Assembly: GCA_001516055.1 (NCBI GenBank)
Contig: LOEZ01000017.1
Location: forward strand, 1-64,000
Direction: 5' to 3'
DNA from: Gracilibacter sp. BRH_c7a
Lineage (GTDB): Bacteria; Bacillota; Desulfitobacteriia; Desulfitobacteriales; Syntrophobotulaceae
DNA length: 64,000 nt
Part shown: one piece after another, positions 38,370 to 48,138 of the stretch
How positions within the stretch are numbered: the stretch's first letter is position 1
Layout of the letters: the number at the start of each line of letters is the position of its first letter
Program-made: the position numbers and the translations under genes
The notes under the pieces: model-generated
Seen by the model: the letters and a program-made list of their open reading frames with translations, nothing else
What the model was told of the DNA's origin: nothing
Databases searched by the model: none

Positions 38370-39023
38370 TTAACGATTCATTTCTCTCATAACCTCGTCG
38401 GCAAAATTGTCTTCACGCTTTTCAATTCCCTCGCCTAACTCATAACGAGCAAATCTGCGAATAGAAATTTTCTCGCCGATTTTGGCTACTTTTTCTACAA
38501 GCAAGTCTTTTATTATAATATCTGGATCTTTAATAAATGGCTGTTCCATAAGACAGATTTCCTTATAGAACTTATCAATACGACCTAGCACCATTTTATC
38601 TACGATCTTTTCTGGTTTACCTTCGTTCAATGCTTGAGCTCTTAAAATTTCTTTTTCGTGTTCTATAGTCTCCGCCGGAACCTCTTCAATATTAACATAA
38701 AGAGGTTTTGCTGCAGCTATTTGCATAGCAATATCTTTAGCGAATTGTTTAAAATCATCACCGCGAGCAACGAAATCAGTCTCACAATTGATTTCAACCA
38801 AAACTCCAATACGTCCCTCTCCATGAATGTAAGATTCAACTACACCTTCAGCAGCAATACGTCCTTCTTTTTTAGCAGCGGCTGCTAAACCTTTTTCTCT
38901 TAAGTAATCGATAGCTTTTTCTAGATCCCCATCACATTGAACTAATCCTTTTTTACAATCCATCATCCCAGCTCCGGTTCTCTCCCTAAGTTCCTTAACT
39001 AGAGCTGCTGTGATTTCTGCCAT
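38370..39023 (-). CDS. tsf: Elongation factor Ts (short form)
   Basis: Guanine-nucleotide exchange factor for EF-Tu. The 217-aa protein has the N-terminal UBA-like domain with [16 protein letters not shown] (about 12-27) and the core with the conserved NCETDFVAR (about 78-86). It is much shorter than the 283-295 aa of E. coli or B. subtilis, as is usual for the short EF-Ts of many Clostridia. ATG behind AGGAGGG. Confidence 0.97.
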   Translation of the reverse strand: MAEITAALVKELRERTGAGMMDCKKGLVQCDGDLEKAIDYLREKGLAAAAKKEGRIAAEGVVESYIHGEGRIGVLVEINCETDFVARGDDFKQFAKDIAMQIAAAKPLYVNIEEVPAETIEHEKEILRAQALNEGKPEKIVDKMVLGRIDKFYKEICLMEQPFIKDPDIIIKDLLVEKVAKIGEKISIRRFARYELGEGIEKREDNFADEVMREMNR

Positions 39024-39105
39024 AAACTAAACCCTCCTTTACATAAACAATACTCTTGATTCAGGTAGAGTTTAACCCTATCTGAACGCCAGAAGATGTT
39101 ATCAG

Positions 39106-39202
39106 GAAGTTAGCGGCCGTTATCCCCACATCTTCAAAAGTGGGGGTCTACGACCGCTTACTTCGTGATAAAGGTTTCAGGTGGTATTTTACGCCACCTG
39201 AA
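39106..39202. repeat. Nested hairpin element between rpsB and tsf
   Basis: An outer stem (39106-39116 with 39154-39164, 10 of 11 bases paired) encloses an inner one (CCCCAC/GTGGGG, about 39124-39145). A separate 9-bp hairpin, TTCAGGTGG/CCACCTGAA (39176-39202), follows. That last hairpin has its T6 tail on the plus strand, opposite to the genes. The block may be a mobile palindromic element or an mRNA control structure. Confidence 0.65.
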
Positions 39203-39238
39203 TTTTTTCTACAAACCCTTTTCTCACCCTGAATCTCT

Positions 39239-39973
39239 CTATTCCTCAACAGTTTCTTCACTGTTGTCTTCTTCAGCAGCAGCATCAATACTACCTTGTT
39301 GTCCTTCAATTACTGCGTCAGCCATCTTTGCAGTAAGCAGCTTAACAGCTCTAATTGCATCGTCATTAGCAGGGATAACAACATCAATCTCATCTGGGTC
39401 ACAGTTGGTATCAACTATGCCTACGATAGGGATATTCAGTCGTCTGGCTTCAGCAACTGCAATTCTCTCTTTACGAGGATCTACTATAAACAGTGCGTCA
39501 GGCAGTTTTTTCATATACTTGATTCCACCTAAGAATCGCTCAAGTTTGCCCATCTCATGGCGAAGAGAAGCGACTTCTTTCTTAGGAAGGACAGCAAAAA
39601 CTCCTTCAGCTTCCATCTTTTCAAGTTCGTGTAGTCTTTGAACTCTTTTTTGGATAGTTTGGAAGTTAGTAAGCATTCCACCTAACCAACGTTCGTTGAT
39701 AAAGTACATACCACAACGCTCAGCTTCTTCTTTAACGGATTCCTGAGCTTGTTTTTTAGTACCGACGAACAAAATGCTTCCACCATTGGTAGCTATATCT
39801 CTAACAAAATTATAAGCTTCATCAACCTTCTTGACAGTTTTCTGCAAGTCGATTATATAGATGCCATTTCTTTCTGTAAAGATGTAGCGAGCCATCTTAG
39901 GATTCCAGCGACGAGTCTGGTGACCGAAGTGCACACCGGCTTCTAGCAGTTGTTTCATAGAAATTACAGCCAT
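39239..39973 (-). CDS. rpsB: 30S ribosomal protein S2
   Basis: The 244-aa small-subunit protein, starting [21 protein letters not shown]. That ATG (39973) has a strong AGGAGG; the frame runs 25 codons further upstream into the leader but without support. The C-terminus is acidic ([15 protein letters not shown]). It is the first gene of rpsB-tsf-pyrH-frr with its own promoter at 40104-40132. Confidence 0.97.
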   Translation of the reverse strand: MAVISMKQLLEAGVHFGHQTRRWNPKMARYIFTERNGIYIIDLQKTVKKVDEAYNFVRDIATNGGSILFVGTKKQAQESVKEEAERCGMYFINERWLGGMLTNFQTIQKRVQRLHELEKMEAEGVFAVLPKKEVASLRHEMGKLERFLGGIKYMKKLPDALFIVDPRKERIAVAEARRLNIPIVGIVDTNCDPDEIDVVIPANDDAIRAVKLLTAKMADAVIEGQQGSIDAAAEEDNSEETVEE

Positions 39974-40030
39974 TGTGTTACACCTCCTCTCATATATTGT
40001 TTTTTCCTCCGCAGGTTCATCCTCGGTACC

Positions 40031-40050
40031 CCTTGTCATTTCTGACAAGG
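40031..40050 (-). promoter_or_regulatory. Hairpin in the rpsB leader
   Basis: CCTTGTCA and TGACAAGG pair perfectly around a 4-base loop in the 5' leader of about 125 bases. Autoregulation by S2 is known in other bacteria; whether this hairpin serves that here is unknown. Confidence 0.4.
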
Positions 40051-40103
40051 AACAATGTACACTAAGTCCCTCTGCGTGTGTATTCTAAATTAACACTGCG
40101 AAT

Positions 40104-40132
40104 AGAATATCACACCCGATTATCTATTGCAA
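40104..40132 (-). promoter_or_regulatory. Sigma-A promoter for rpsB
   Basis: TTGCAA (40127-40132), a 17-base spacer and TATTCT (40104-40109) on the minus strand give a start near 40097. Confidence 0.6.
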
Positions 40133-40158
40133 CAATTATTATCTAGCAAACACGAAGC

Positions 40159-40614
40159 TTAATCTGTCCCGTAATGGCTGGCAAGATTGGAGCGTATATG
40201 ATGAGTCATTATGAATTGTTCCAAATCTGTCAGTAGTTCATTAAAGGGAAAATAAAGATTCGAAAGATAATAGACTTGTTTACTAGTCTTAATCTGAACT
40301 ATCTCTTCATTCTGAGATACCCAATAAAAAGATGCTTTGCGAATATCCTTTGGTTCTAGAATCTTCCGCCCAAATAGCGAGCGAAAAACAATATTATTTC
40401 CTTCAACTATAATTCTCTTACTCTTGGCTGTTAGCCATGTTAATAAAAGAAATATTGTAGAAACTATATAAATCCAGGAAAATATACTTAAGTATAATTC
40501 AGGAAGATTGAACAGATAACTTAGCCCTCCGACTATAAGGGGATAAAGAATAATGAACACTAATCCAGGGACAACCAAAGGTCTTATACGGTAAACATAT
40601 TCGTTTCCTTCCAT
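40159..40614 (-). CDS. Membrane protein with a bacterial PH-like domain
   Basis: A 151-aa protein with two membrane helices (about residues 13-35 and 40-61) followed by a cytoplasmic beta-rich domain (KRIIVEGNNIVFRSLFGRKILEPKDIRKASF). This resembles the PH domains of YdbT/YvbH-like proteins (bPH2 group). Function unknown. ATG behind AAGGG, 12 bases past codY, so it is co-transcribed. In B. subtilis this position holds the start of the fla/che operon. Confidence 0.7.
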   Translation of the reverse strand: MEGNEYVYRIRPLVVPGLVFIILYPLIVGGLSYLFNLPELYLSIFSWIYIVSTIFLLLTWLTAKSKRIIVEGNNIVFRSLFGRKILEPKDIRKASFYWVSQNEEIVQIKTSKQVYYLSNLYFPFNELLTDLEQFIMTHHIRSNLASHYGTD

Positions 40615-40626
40615 AATATCAAACCC

Positions 40627-41418
40627 TTATCGATGATGTTTAACATATTTATCTAGTTCATCTAGAAGGTAGTCATTCAGTACCCTGATATAGGTGCCTT
40701 TCATTCCTAACGATTTTGATTCAATAACACCAGCAGACTCAAATTTTCGGAGAGCATTAACTATAACAGAACGGGTAATTCCTACTCGATCAGCTATTTT
40801 ACTAGCAACAAGTAAACCTTCACCGCCACCAAGTTCAGCAAATATATGTTCTACTGCTTCGAGTTCAGAATAGGAGAGAGTTCCAACCGCTATCTGAACT
40901 GCTGCCTTCCTCCGAGCCTCTTCTTCAGCCTGTTCAGCCTTAACTCTAAGAATCTCCATCCCTACCACTGTAGAGCCATATTCAGCAAGTATAAGATCAG
41001 CTGCAGTAAACTGTTCATCATATTTAGCTAAGACTAAGGTACCTACGCGTTCACCACCACCGAGTACCGGTACAATAGTAGTAATTTTATTACTAAACCC
41101 ACATTTTTCGTGTTTATTAAAAACACAATGATTTTCAATCTGATTAGAGTTAGCCTTTGTTTCAGTAATTCTTAACAACCCTTCATTATAACTCTCGGGA
41201 AAACGTTCAGTATGCAGGACTATTTCTTCCATCTCGTCACAACTGAAGCCCTCAAGAAAACTATAGCCAAGAATTTTCCCTCTACGGCCGACAATATAAC
41301 AATTAGCTTGGATTTTGGAACTCAAAACTTTCGCCATCTCATCAAAATCCACAGGTTTGCCCGCAGCTCTTTGGATAAGTTTGTTAATCGCCCTGGTTTT
41401 ATCTAGTAAATTCTCCAT
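40627..41418 (-). CDS. codY: Global regulator CodY
   Basis: GTP- and branched-chain-amino-acid-responsive repressor of nutrient-limitation genes. The 263-aa protein has an N-terminal GAF domain (about 1-155) and a C-terminal winged helix with [21 protein letters not shown] split about residues 203-225. ATG at 41418 follows AAAGGGGG; the frame starts 13 codons upstream without support. It is the last of the hslV-hslU-codY group, the same order as in B. subtilis. Confidence 0.96.
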   Translation of the reverse strand: MENLLDKTRAINKLIQRAAGKPVDFDEMAKVLSSKIQANCYIVGRRGKILGYSFLEGFSCDEMEEIVLHTERFPESYNEGLLRITETKANSNQIENHCVFNKHEKCGFSNKITTIVPVLGGGERVGTLVLAKYDEQFTAADLILAEYGSTVVGMEILRVKAEQAEEEARRKAAVQIAVGTLSYSELEAVEHIFAELGGGEGLLVASKIADRVGITRSVIVNALRKFESAGVIESKSLGMKGTYIRVLNDYLLDELDKYVKHHR

Positions 41419-41508
41419 TCTATTACCCCCTTTAAGATAGGAACATTTTCTTACCAAATATTTGTAATTTAAGATCTCTTTCCAAGTATATATGAATTAT
41501 TAGATAAT

Positions 41509-42888
41509 TTAAAGTATATATTTAGACAAATCTTGATTCTTTGCGACATCTCCTACTCGTGTATGAATATATTCTTTATTTATGGTGATGTTATAGTCTT
41601 CGGGAAGCTCTGAGGCTTCATATGATAGTTCTTCCAAAACCTTTTCCACAATAGTGTGTAGTCTTCTAGCACCAATATTTTCAGTTGAAGAATTGACATT
41701 ATATGCTATTTCTGCGATTTCTTCTATAGCATTCTCCGAAAAGTTAACGTTTATCCCTTCTGTAGATAGTAATGCACTGTACTGTTTGATAATCGACGCT
41801 TCAGGTTCTGTCAGAATTCTTTTGAAATCAGCAACACTAAGAGATTCCAGCTCTACCCGAATCGGGAATCTTCCTTGTAACTCAGGAATTAAGTCAGAAG
41901 GCTTGGCAACATGAAATGCTCCTGCTGCAATATACAAAATATGATCGGTCTTAACGGCACCATATTTAGTCATGACAGTCGAACCTTCCACAAGCGGCAG
42001 AATATCTCTTTGCACCCCACCTCGCGAAACATCAGGTCCTCCACTATTCTCTTTCCCAGCTATTTTATCTATCTCATCAAGGAAAACTATCCCTTCTTGT
42101 TCTGTCCGGCGAATAGCTTCCTGTACAGCTTCATCATGATCAATCAAGTTCTGGGCCTCTTCTTGAATGAGTATTCTGCGTGCTTCCTTAACCGCGACTT
42201 TCTTTTTCTTGCGTTTTTTAGGAAACATTCCAGCCATCATATCCTGGAGATTAATTCCTAACTCCATCCCTGATGCTCCTAGCATATCTGAATAAGCCGG
42301 ATTCTCTTCAACTTCTATCTCAATCATTATTTCTTCGAGTTCTCCGTTTTGGAGCTTTTGATGGAAGAAGTCCTTATCCTTTTCTGTTTCAGGAGTATCA
42401 GGATTCTCTTTCTCTTTTTCTGCTTCCTGGCCAAATAAGAATTGGAAAGGGTTCACACTAGGTGAGTCTTTTTTCTTACCAGATATTAAATCCAGAAGCC
42501 TCTTCTCCGCATTTTTCTCAGCCTGGACCTCAACTTCTTTTACTTTTTCACTTTTAACCATTCGTAAAGCGACCTCGGTTAGATCACGAATTATAGATTC
42601 TACATCCCGACCTACATAACCGACCTCCGTAAACTTAGTCGCTTCGACTTTAGTAAACGGAGCTTTAACAAGCTTCGCCAAGCGCCGGGCTATTTCAGTC
42701 TTCCCTACTCCCGTAGGACCTATCATCAAGATATTTTTGGGCAGAACATCTTCCTGGAGAGCAGAAGGCAGAAGAGAACGGCGATATCTATTGCGCAAAG
42801 CAATAGCTACAGCCCTTTTAGCTCCTTTTTGTCCTACTATGTATTTATCTAGTTCAGCTACAATTTGTCTTGGTGTCAATTGCTCCAT
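41509..42888 (-). CDS. hslU: HslU (ClpY) ATPase of the HslUV protease
   Basis: AAA+ unfoldase that feeds proteins to HslV. Walker A is GPTGVGKTE (about 54-62), Walker B FLDEIDKI (about 256). An I-domain with acidic and lysine-rich stretches lies between them, and the C-terminus ends DLSKYIL, the tail that docks into HslV. 459 aa. ATG behind GGAGGG, 3 bases after hslV. Confidence 0.96.
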   Translation of the reverse strand: MEQLTPRQIVAELDKYIVGQKGAKRAVAIALRNRYRRSLLPSALQEDVLPKNILMIGPTGVGKTEIARRLAKLVKAPFTKVEATKFTEVGYVGRDVESIIRDLTEVALRMVKSEKVKEVEVQAEKNAEKRLLDLISGKKKDSPSVNPFQFLFGQEAEKEKENPDTPETEKDKDFFHQKLQNGELEEIMIEIEVEENPAYSDMLGASGMELGINLQDMMAGMFPKKRKKKKVAVKEARRILIQEEAQNLIDHDEAVQEAIRRTEQEGIVFLDEIDKIAGKENSGGPDVSRGGVQRDILPLVEGSTVMTKYGAVKTDHILYIAAGAFHVAKPSDLIPELQGRFPIRVELESLSVADFKRILTEPEASIIKQYSALLSTEGINVNFSENAIEEIAEIAYNVNSSTENIGARRLHTIVEKVLEELSYEASELPEDYNITINKEYIHTRVGDVAKNQDLSKYIL

Positions 42889-42891
42889 CAG

Positions 42892-43428
42892 TTAACCCTC
42901 CAGCTCTTCGACAATGATATTATCATTAGTATATACACAAATTGAAGCCGCTACTTGCATGGCTTCTCTGACTAATTCTCCAGCACTTAGATCTGTATGA
43001 TTTACTAAAGCCCTTGCAGCAGCTAAAGCATAATTACCGCCTGAACCTATAGCAACAATCCCATCATCTGGTTCTATAACTTCTCCGGAGCCTGAGACAA
43101 GGAGAATACTATCTTTATCCGCTACGATTAAAAGTGCCTCAAGATTTCTTAACATTCTATCAGTACGCCATTGTTTAGCTAACTCTACCGCAGCTCTCTG
43201 TAAATTACCGTGAAACTCTTCCAGCTTGCCCTCAAATTTATCGAAAAGAGTAAAGGCATCGGCTACTGAGCCTGCAAAACCAGCTAATACTTTACCATGA
43301 TATAGACGCCTAACTTTACGAGCTCCGTGTTTGATCACTGTTGCCTGACCGAGAGTAACCTGACCGTCACCGGCCACTGCTACCTGTCCATCTTTTTTTA
43401 TGGCAATAATAGTTGTTGCGTGAAACAT
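42892..43428 (-). CDS. hslV: HslV (ClpQ) protease subunit
   Basis: Proteasome-like peptidase. The 178-aa protein begins [10 protein letters not shown]; removal of the first four residues would expose the catalytic N-terminal threonine, unlike the serine of the B. subtilis enzyme. Further family features are GDGQVTLG, the [17 protein letters not shown] segment and [17 protein letters not shown] behind AAGGAGG. Its promoter lies 22-51 bases upstream. Confidence 0.95.
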   Translation of the reverse strand: MFHATTIIAIKKDGQVAVAGDGQVTLGQATVIKHGARKVRRLYHGKVLAGFAGSVADAFTLFDKFEGKLEEFHGNLQRAAVELAKQWRTDRMLRNLEALLIVADKDSILLVSGSGEVIEPDDGIVAIGSGGNYALAAARALVNHTDLSAGELVREAMQVAASICVYTNDNIIVEELEG

Positions 43429-43449
43429 TGTACTACCTCCTTAATTGGA

Positions 43450-43479
43450 AGTTTACTTGATGACAATCATAAGAGTCAA
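43450..43479 (-). promoter_or_regulatory. Sigma-A promoter for hslV-hslU-codY
   Basis: TTGACT (43474-43479), an 18-base spacer and TAAACT (43450-43455) on the minus strand, giving a short leader before hslV. Confidence 0.55.
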
Positions 43480-43482
43480 GTT

Positions 43483-43516
43483 AATTTTCTAAATTGCGTT
43501 TACTTTTCCGAAAATT
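43483..43516. promoter_or_regulatory. CodY-like boxes upstream of hslV
   Basis: The CodY consensus is AATTTTCWGAAAATT. The base run 43502-43516 (ACTTTTCCGAAAATT) matches 13 of 15, and 43483-43497 (AATTTTCTAAATTGC) matches 10 of 15, centred 19 bases apart. Both sit directly upstream of the -35 box of the promoter that drives codY. Autoregulation is an inference. Confidence 0.45.
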
Positions 43517-44412
43517 TAAGTTAATTTAGCTCGCGGGTGAGAGTCCATATAGACATGACGAAGCTTTTCTCTAGTTAAGTGGGTATAAATCTGAGTTGAT
43601 GAAAGTTTCTTATGTCCGAGAAGTTCTTGGACACTCCTTAAATCTGCGCCCCCATCGAGGAGATGGGTGGCAAAGGTATGTCTGAGCATATGAGGATGAA
43701 CATGTTGGTTAAGGTTCGCTTTCTTCTCCAATTTATCTATAATTCGACGTACCGAGCGAGAAGTAAGTCTTAAATCTTTATAATTAAGTATCAGTGCTGC
43801 CTGGGAATCGGTTCTAACATCTAGGTAGGCAGAGATAGCTCTCTTCGAGGGCTCTGTTAAAGGCACTATTCTTTCTTTGCGCCCTTTACCCTTTACCCTC
43901 AGGAGACTACTATTCAAATCCACATCCATAATATTAAGTCCAACCAGCTCACTAACTCTTAGCCCAGATCCATATAATAATTCGATTATCACTTGGTCTC
44001 TCCAGCCATTTTTGGTTTCAGTCTGGGGTGCCCCAAGCAGTTTCTCCATATGCTCACGAAAAAGAAAGCGAGGTAAGTTCTTCCCCATCTTAGGAGTGGT
44101 AATTTTTTGGACAGGACTTTGAGGAACTAGCCCCTGTCTACACAAGTATTTGAAAAACGAGCGTAAGGCAGCCAGTTTACGAGCAATGCTTTTTCTGTTT
44201 AATTTCCTATCTGTCATAAAACCTGTATAGCTTCGTGCTATGTATTTGTCTATTTCTCGTACATCGAGCTCTTCAATATCTTTTCCAAGTTCATGAGCAG
44301 CATAGCCTAGAAACTGAAGAAGATCAGTTTGATAAGCAGAAATAGTTAATTCTGAAAAGTTTTTGGCGGTTAAATAAGCAGAAAAATCATCTAGGGTCTG
44401 GTATGCTAACAT
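43516..44412 (-). CDS. xerC: Tyrosine recombinase XerC/CodV
   Basis: Site-specific recombinase resolving chromosome dimers at dif. The 298-aa protein has an N-terminal SAM-like core-binding domain (1-100). The catalytic set is R in GSGLRVSELVGL (about 152), K in VKGKGRKER, H-x-x-R in HMLRHTFATHLL (about 243), H in LLGHKKLSSTQIYTH and the nucleophile Y near 279. It lies between trmFO and hslV, as codV does in B. subtilis. Confidence 0.93.
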   Translation of the reverse strand: MLAYQTLDDFSAYLTAKNFSELTISAYQTDLLQFLGYAAHELGKDIEELDVREIDKYIARSYTGFMTDRKLNRKSIARKLAALRSFFKYLCRQGLVPQSPVQKITTPKMGKNLPRFLFREHMEKLLGAPQTETKNGWRDQVIIELLYGSGLRVSELVGLNIMDVDLNSSLLRVKGKGRKERIVPLTEPSKRAISAYLDVRTDSQAALILNYKDLRLTSRSVRRIIDKLEKKANLNQHVHPHMLRHTFATHLLDGGADLRSVQELLGHKKLSSTQIYTHLTREKLRHVYMDSHPRAKLT

Positions 44413-44428
44413 CCTTTTTAGCCTCCTC

Positions 44429-44488
44429 TTATCGGATTTCGAAGTTCGAGGTACGATACTCGGTTTTTCAAATCACGAGCATCGAATA
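44429..44488. repeat. Degenerate heptamer repeat between xerC and trmFO
   Basis: Units of 7 bases ending in TCGA or CGA (atttcga, agttcga, ggtacga, tactcgg, then atcacga, gcatcga), with a short interruption. This is the same type as the repeat at 36645-36679. Confidence 0.45.
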
Positions 44489-44530
44489 TGGCCGTACTTA
44501 TTACATTCCCTTTTTTCCTCAGGTATATGT

Positions 44531-45844
44531 TTAGATTTGAAAGTTTGCACGGTAAGAATCTAGCACTGCTAACGCTCGCTCCGAAATCCTTTTATTCTTT
44601 TCTCTTTTTCCTTTGACCCTTTCACCAAGTGGGAGGATTAGTCCGAAGTTAATATTCATGGGTTGAAAATTAACGCTTGGTGAACCGGCTAGATGACCGG
44701 CTAGGCCACCAAGAGCCGTCTCAGGAGGAAATACTAAGGTATCTTTGCCCAGAATACGTTGTCTAGTATTGAGTCCTGCTAAGAGTCCGCTGGCTGCTGA
44801 TTCCACATAGCCTTCTACCCCTGTAATCTGACCTGCAAAGAATAAATCAGATCTGAGACGGCAACTGAAATCGGCATTTAAAATATGGGGCGCATTGAGA
44901 AATGTATTCCGGTGCATAATGCCATAACGAACAAATTCAGCGTTTTCTAATCCCGGAATTAATCTAAAGACTCTTTTTTGTTCCCCCCATTTAAGATGGG
45001 TTTGAAATCCAACTAGATTTAAGAGTGAACCCTGAATATTTTCTTTGCGCAATTGAACAACCGCAAATGGATTCTTACCAGTATGCGGATCAACTATCCC
45101 TACGGGTTTTAGAGGACCGAAAGCCATCGTTAAATATCCTCTGCTAGCCATTGTCTCAATTGGCATACAACCCTCAAATACTTGTTGGTTCTCGAATCCT
45201 TTAATCTCAGCTACTTCTGCATTTATTAACTCGTGATAGAACCTATCATATTCTTCCTTGGTCATTGAGCAGTTAAGGTAATCAGCATCACCTTTATCAT
45301 AACGTGACGCCCAGAAAGCCTTATTCATATCTACCGTTTCTAGTTCAACTATAGGAGCCGCAGCATCAAAAAAAGAAAGAGCTTCTTCTCCGGTAACACT
45401 GATGATATTCTCTGCTAGATCATCTGAAGTTAGCGGGCCTGAAGCAACAATTACATATCTGTCCTTCGGTATTCTTTTTACTTCTTCTCTAATAACAGTG
45501 ATATTAGGATGGTTAGTTAAAATATCTGTTATTCTTTCAGCAAAAAGCTGGCGGTCAACTGCCAAGGCCCCACCGGCAGGGACAGCTGTCTCATCTGCTG
45601 TTCGCATAATAAGAGAATCTAGTCTCCGCATTTCTTCTTTCAATAATCCAACTGCATTTTCTAAACCCGCAGCTCTTAACGAATTACTGCAAACCAGTTC
45701 TGCAAACCTATCAGTACAATGAGCAGGGGTGGATTTCTGAGGCCTCATCTCATAAAGTTCAACCTTAAGTCCTTGCTTAGCTAACTGCCAAGCAGCTTCA
45801 GACCCTGCCAGACCAGCCCCGATAATGAGAATACTACTATCCAT
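44531..45844 (-). CDS. trmFO: Folate/FAD-dependent tRNA (m5U54) methyltransferase
   Basis: Uses methylenetetrahydrofolate and FADH2 to methylate U54 of tRNA. The FAD-binding [17 protein letters not shown] is at the N-terminus, with [23 protein letters not shown] and [17 protein letters not shown] further on. I place the start at the ATG at 45844, 9 bases after AAAGG; GTG and ATG codons four and two codons upstream share the frame. About 437 aa. It follows topA by about 25 bases. Confidence 0.96.
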   Translation of the reverse strand: MDSSILIIGAGLAGSEAAWQLAKQGLKVELYEMRPQKSTPAHCTDRFAELVCSNSLRAAGLENAVGLLKEEMRRLDSLIMRTADETAVPAGGALAVDRQLFAERITDILTNHPNITVIREEVKRIPKDRYVIVASGPLTSDDLAENIISVTGEEALSFFDAAAPIVELETVDMNKAFWASRYDKGDADYLNCSMTKEEYDRFYHELINAEVAEIKGFENQQVFEGCMPIETMASRGYLTMAFGPLKPVGIVDPHTGKNPFAVVQLRKENIQGSLLNLVGFQTHLKWGEQKRVFRLIPGLENAEFVRYGIMHRNTFLNAPHILNADFSCRLRSDLFFAGQITGVEGYVESAASGLLAGLNTRQRILGKDTLVFPPETALGGLAGHLAGSPSVNFQPMNINFGLILPLGERVKGKREKNKRISERALAVLDSYRANFQI

Positions 45845-45868
45845 AATCATAATCACCTTTATCGCTTA

Positions 45869-47968
45869 TTAATTCTGTCCAATCTCTTTATTCTCTTCAA
45901 TATGCCGACAATCTTTATTTGTACACACATATTTCTTTTCTTTTCTGGTGTTTTTTTCTACCATAAGGCTGTTGCATTTTGGGCAGGGATATGGTGAAGG
46001 TTTCTCCCAAGCGATGAAATTACATTCAGGATATTTACTACATCCATAAAATTTCCGTCCTTTTTTTGATCGCCTAACTACTAATTTTTCACCACAATCA
46101 GGACAATCTACCCCAATCTCTTCAAGCAAAGGCCTGGCATTTTTGCAATCCGGGAATCCAGGACAGGCTAAAAATTTACCAAATCGCCCCATTTTAATAA
46201 CCATATTTCGACCACAATTCTCACAGATCTCATCTGAGACTTGATCCTCAACTTTAATCTTTCCAATCTTTTCTTCAGCTTTTTCAAGAGTCTCAGCAAA
46301 AGGAGTATAAAACTCTCTAATAATATTTTTCCAAGAAGCTTGCCCTTCCTCAACATCATCAAGCTTTTTTTCCATATTGGCAGTGAATTCTTGGTCTACA
46401 ATATCAGGAAAATGCTCTTTTAGCAAAGAGACAACGATTTCACCAAGCTCGGTAGTAACGAGTTTCTTTTCTTCTCTGACTACATATCCTCTGGTCTGGA
46501 TAGTTTCTATGGTAGGAGCAAATGTACTAGGACGCCCTATCCCTTCTTCTTCCATTTTTTTAACGAGAGAAGCTTCAGTATAACGTGGAGGCGGCTCAGT
46601 AAAATGCTGTTTTTCATCAAGTTTAAGCATTGTTAATTTTTCACCTGTTTTGAACTCTCCTGTTATACATCCTTCTTCATTATCTTGCTTTTCTGGATTA
46701 TCGGAGCTTTCTTCATATACAGTAAGGTATCCTTGAAATTTGACTGTGGAAGCATTAGCTCGAAAAGTATACTCTCCACTCTGGACATCGACAGTAACTG
46801 TATCATAAATGGCTGAGCTCATTTGACTAGCAATGAATCTCCCCCAAATTAAACGATAAAGTTTAATTTGGTCCCTACTCAAAAATTCTTTTATAGATTC
46901 AGGAGTTCTCCAAACAGAAGTTGGTCTAATCGTTTCGTGTGCTTCTTGGGTTCTTCCTTTTGTAGAAAACTTTCTTGGTTGTTCAGGATAAAACTGTTCG
47001 CCATAATTATCTACTATTAGTTCTTTAGCCTCTTCTTGGGCGGTATCCGAAACTCTTACTGAATCCGTACGCATATAAGTAATAAGACCTATTGTTCCAG
47101 TTTTCCCTAAATCAATACCTTCATAAAGTTGTTGCGCAATAATCATTGTCTTTTTAGGACTAAAATTAAGTTTCCGATAAGCTTCCTGCTGCAAGCTACT
47201 CGTCGTAAAAGGCGGTGCAGGTTGCTTCTTCTTTTCTTTTGTTTTGACTTCCCCTATCGTAAACTCTGAAGCTTTTAAATCTTGGAGTACTTGTTCCATT
47301 TCTTCATTACTTGAAATCGTAATCTTCTTACCTTTTTTATGAAGAAGTTTAGCAGTAAAACTCCCACCTTGACAGCGTAATTCCGCCACAAGTGACCAAT
47401 ACTCTTCAGGGTCGAAGTTCCGTATCTCCTCTTCCCTGTCATATATCAGGCGTACAGCAACAGATTGAACACGACCCGCACTGAGTCCCTTTTTTACTTT
47501 TCTCCAAAGTAGCGGGCTAAGCTTATATCCTACCAGCCTATCTAATACCCTTCTGGCTTGTTGAGCGTCGACACGATTCATATCAATCCCTCTGGGATTC
47601 TTGACAGCATTCTGAATAGTATTCTTTGTAATCTCATTGAACTCTACCCGAATATTCTTGGTTGAATCAAGCCCGAGTAAATGTCCAAGGTGCCAAGCAA
47701 TAGCCTCCCCTTCTCTATCAGGGTCTGACGCTAACAGAACTTTATCAGCAGACTTAGCTGCTGCTTTTAACTCTTTAACAAGATCCCCACGACCTCGAAT
47801 AGCAATATACTTAGGTTCAAAATCGTTATCAAGATCCACACCAATCTGACTTTTAGGTAAATCGCGCAAATGACCAAGCGAAGCCTTAACTTGGTAATTT
47901 CTAGATAAAAACTTACTTATAGATTTGGCTTTAGCTGGAGATTCTACGATTACGAGAGTCTTGGTCAT
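45869..47968 (-). CDS. topA: DNA topoisomerase I
   Basis: Type IA topoisomerase that relaxes negative supercoils. The 699-aa protein has the TOPRIM domain (VIVESPAKAKSI at 6-17, DPDREGEAIAWH near 111), the catalytic tyrosine in TYMRTDSVR (about 297) and three C-terminal four-cysteine zinc motifs (about 585-690). ATG behind GAGGTG. It follows dprA by 170 bases that hold a candidate promoter. Confidence 0.97.
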   Translation of the reverse strand: MTKTLVIVESPAKAKSISKFLSRNYQVKASLGHLRDLPKSQIGVDLDNDFEPKYIAIRGRGDLVKELKAAAKSADKVLLASDPDREGEAIAWHLGHLLGLDSTKNIRVEFNEITKNTIQNAVKNPRGIDMNRVDAQQARRVLDRLVGYKLSPLLWRKVKKGLSAGRVQSVAVRLIYDREEEIRNFDPEEYWSLVAELRCQGGSFTAKLLHKKGKKITISSNEEMEQVLQDLKASEFTIGEVKTKEKKKQPAPPFTTSSLQQEAYRKLNFSPKKTMIIAQQLYEGIDLGKTGTIGLITYMRTDSVRVSDTAQEEAKELIVDNYGEQFYPEQPRKFSTKGRTQEAHETIRPTSVWRTPESIKEFLSRDQIKLYRLIWGRFIASQMSSAIYDTVTVDVQSGEYTFRANASTVKFQGYLTVYEESSDNPEKQDNEEGCITGEFKTGEKLTMLKLDEKQHFTEPPPRYTEASLVKKMEEEGIGRPSTFAPTIETIQTRGYVVREEKKLVTTELGEIVVSLLKEHFPDIVDQEFTANMEKKLDDVEEGQASWKNIIREFYTPFAETLEKAEEKIGKIKVEDQVSDEICENCGRNMVIKMGRFGKFLACPGFPDCKNARPLLEEIGVDCPDCGEKLVVRRSKKGRKFYGCSKYPECNFIAWEKPSPYPCPKCNSLMVEKNTRKEKKYVCTNKDCRHIEENKEIGQN

Positions 47969-48056
47969 AATTCACCTCAATAGAACTTTCTTTTTAATCT
48001 TCTAATAAAGCTATCGAATAAGTTAAATATTCTCATTCGTTAAAAATAATAAAACC

Positions 48057-48085
48057 AATATACCAATTTTTCATTCAAATCACAA
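48057..48085 (-). promoter_or_regulatory. Possible promoter for topA
   Basis: TTGTGA (48080-48085), 17 bases, TATATT (48057-48062) on the minus strand, about 80 bases before the topA start, in a very AT-rich gap. Confidence 0.4.
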
Positions 48086-48138
48086 TTAAATTTATTTCTT
48101 CTGTATATTATGAATAAAATATCGAAGTCTTAAACAGT

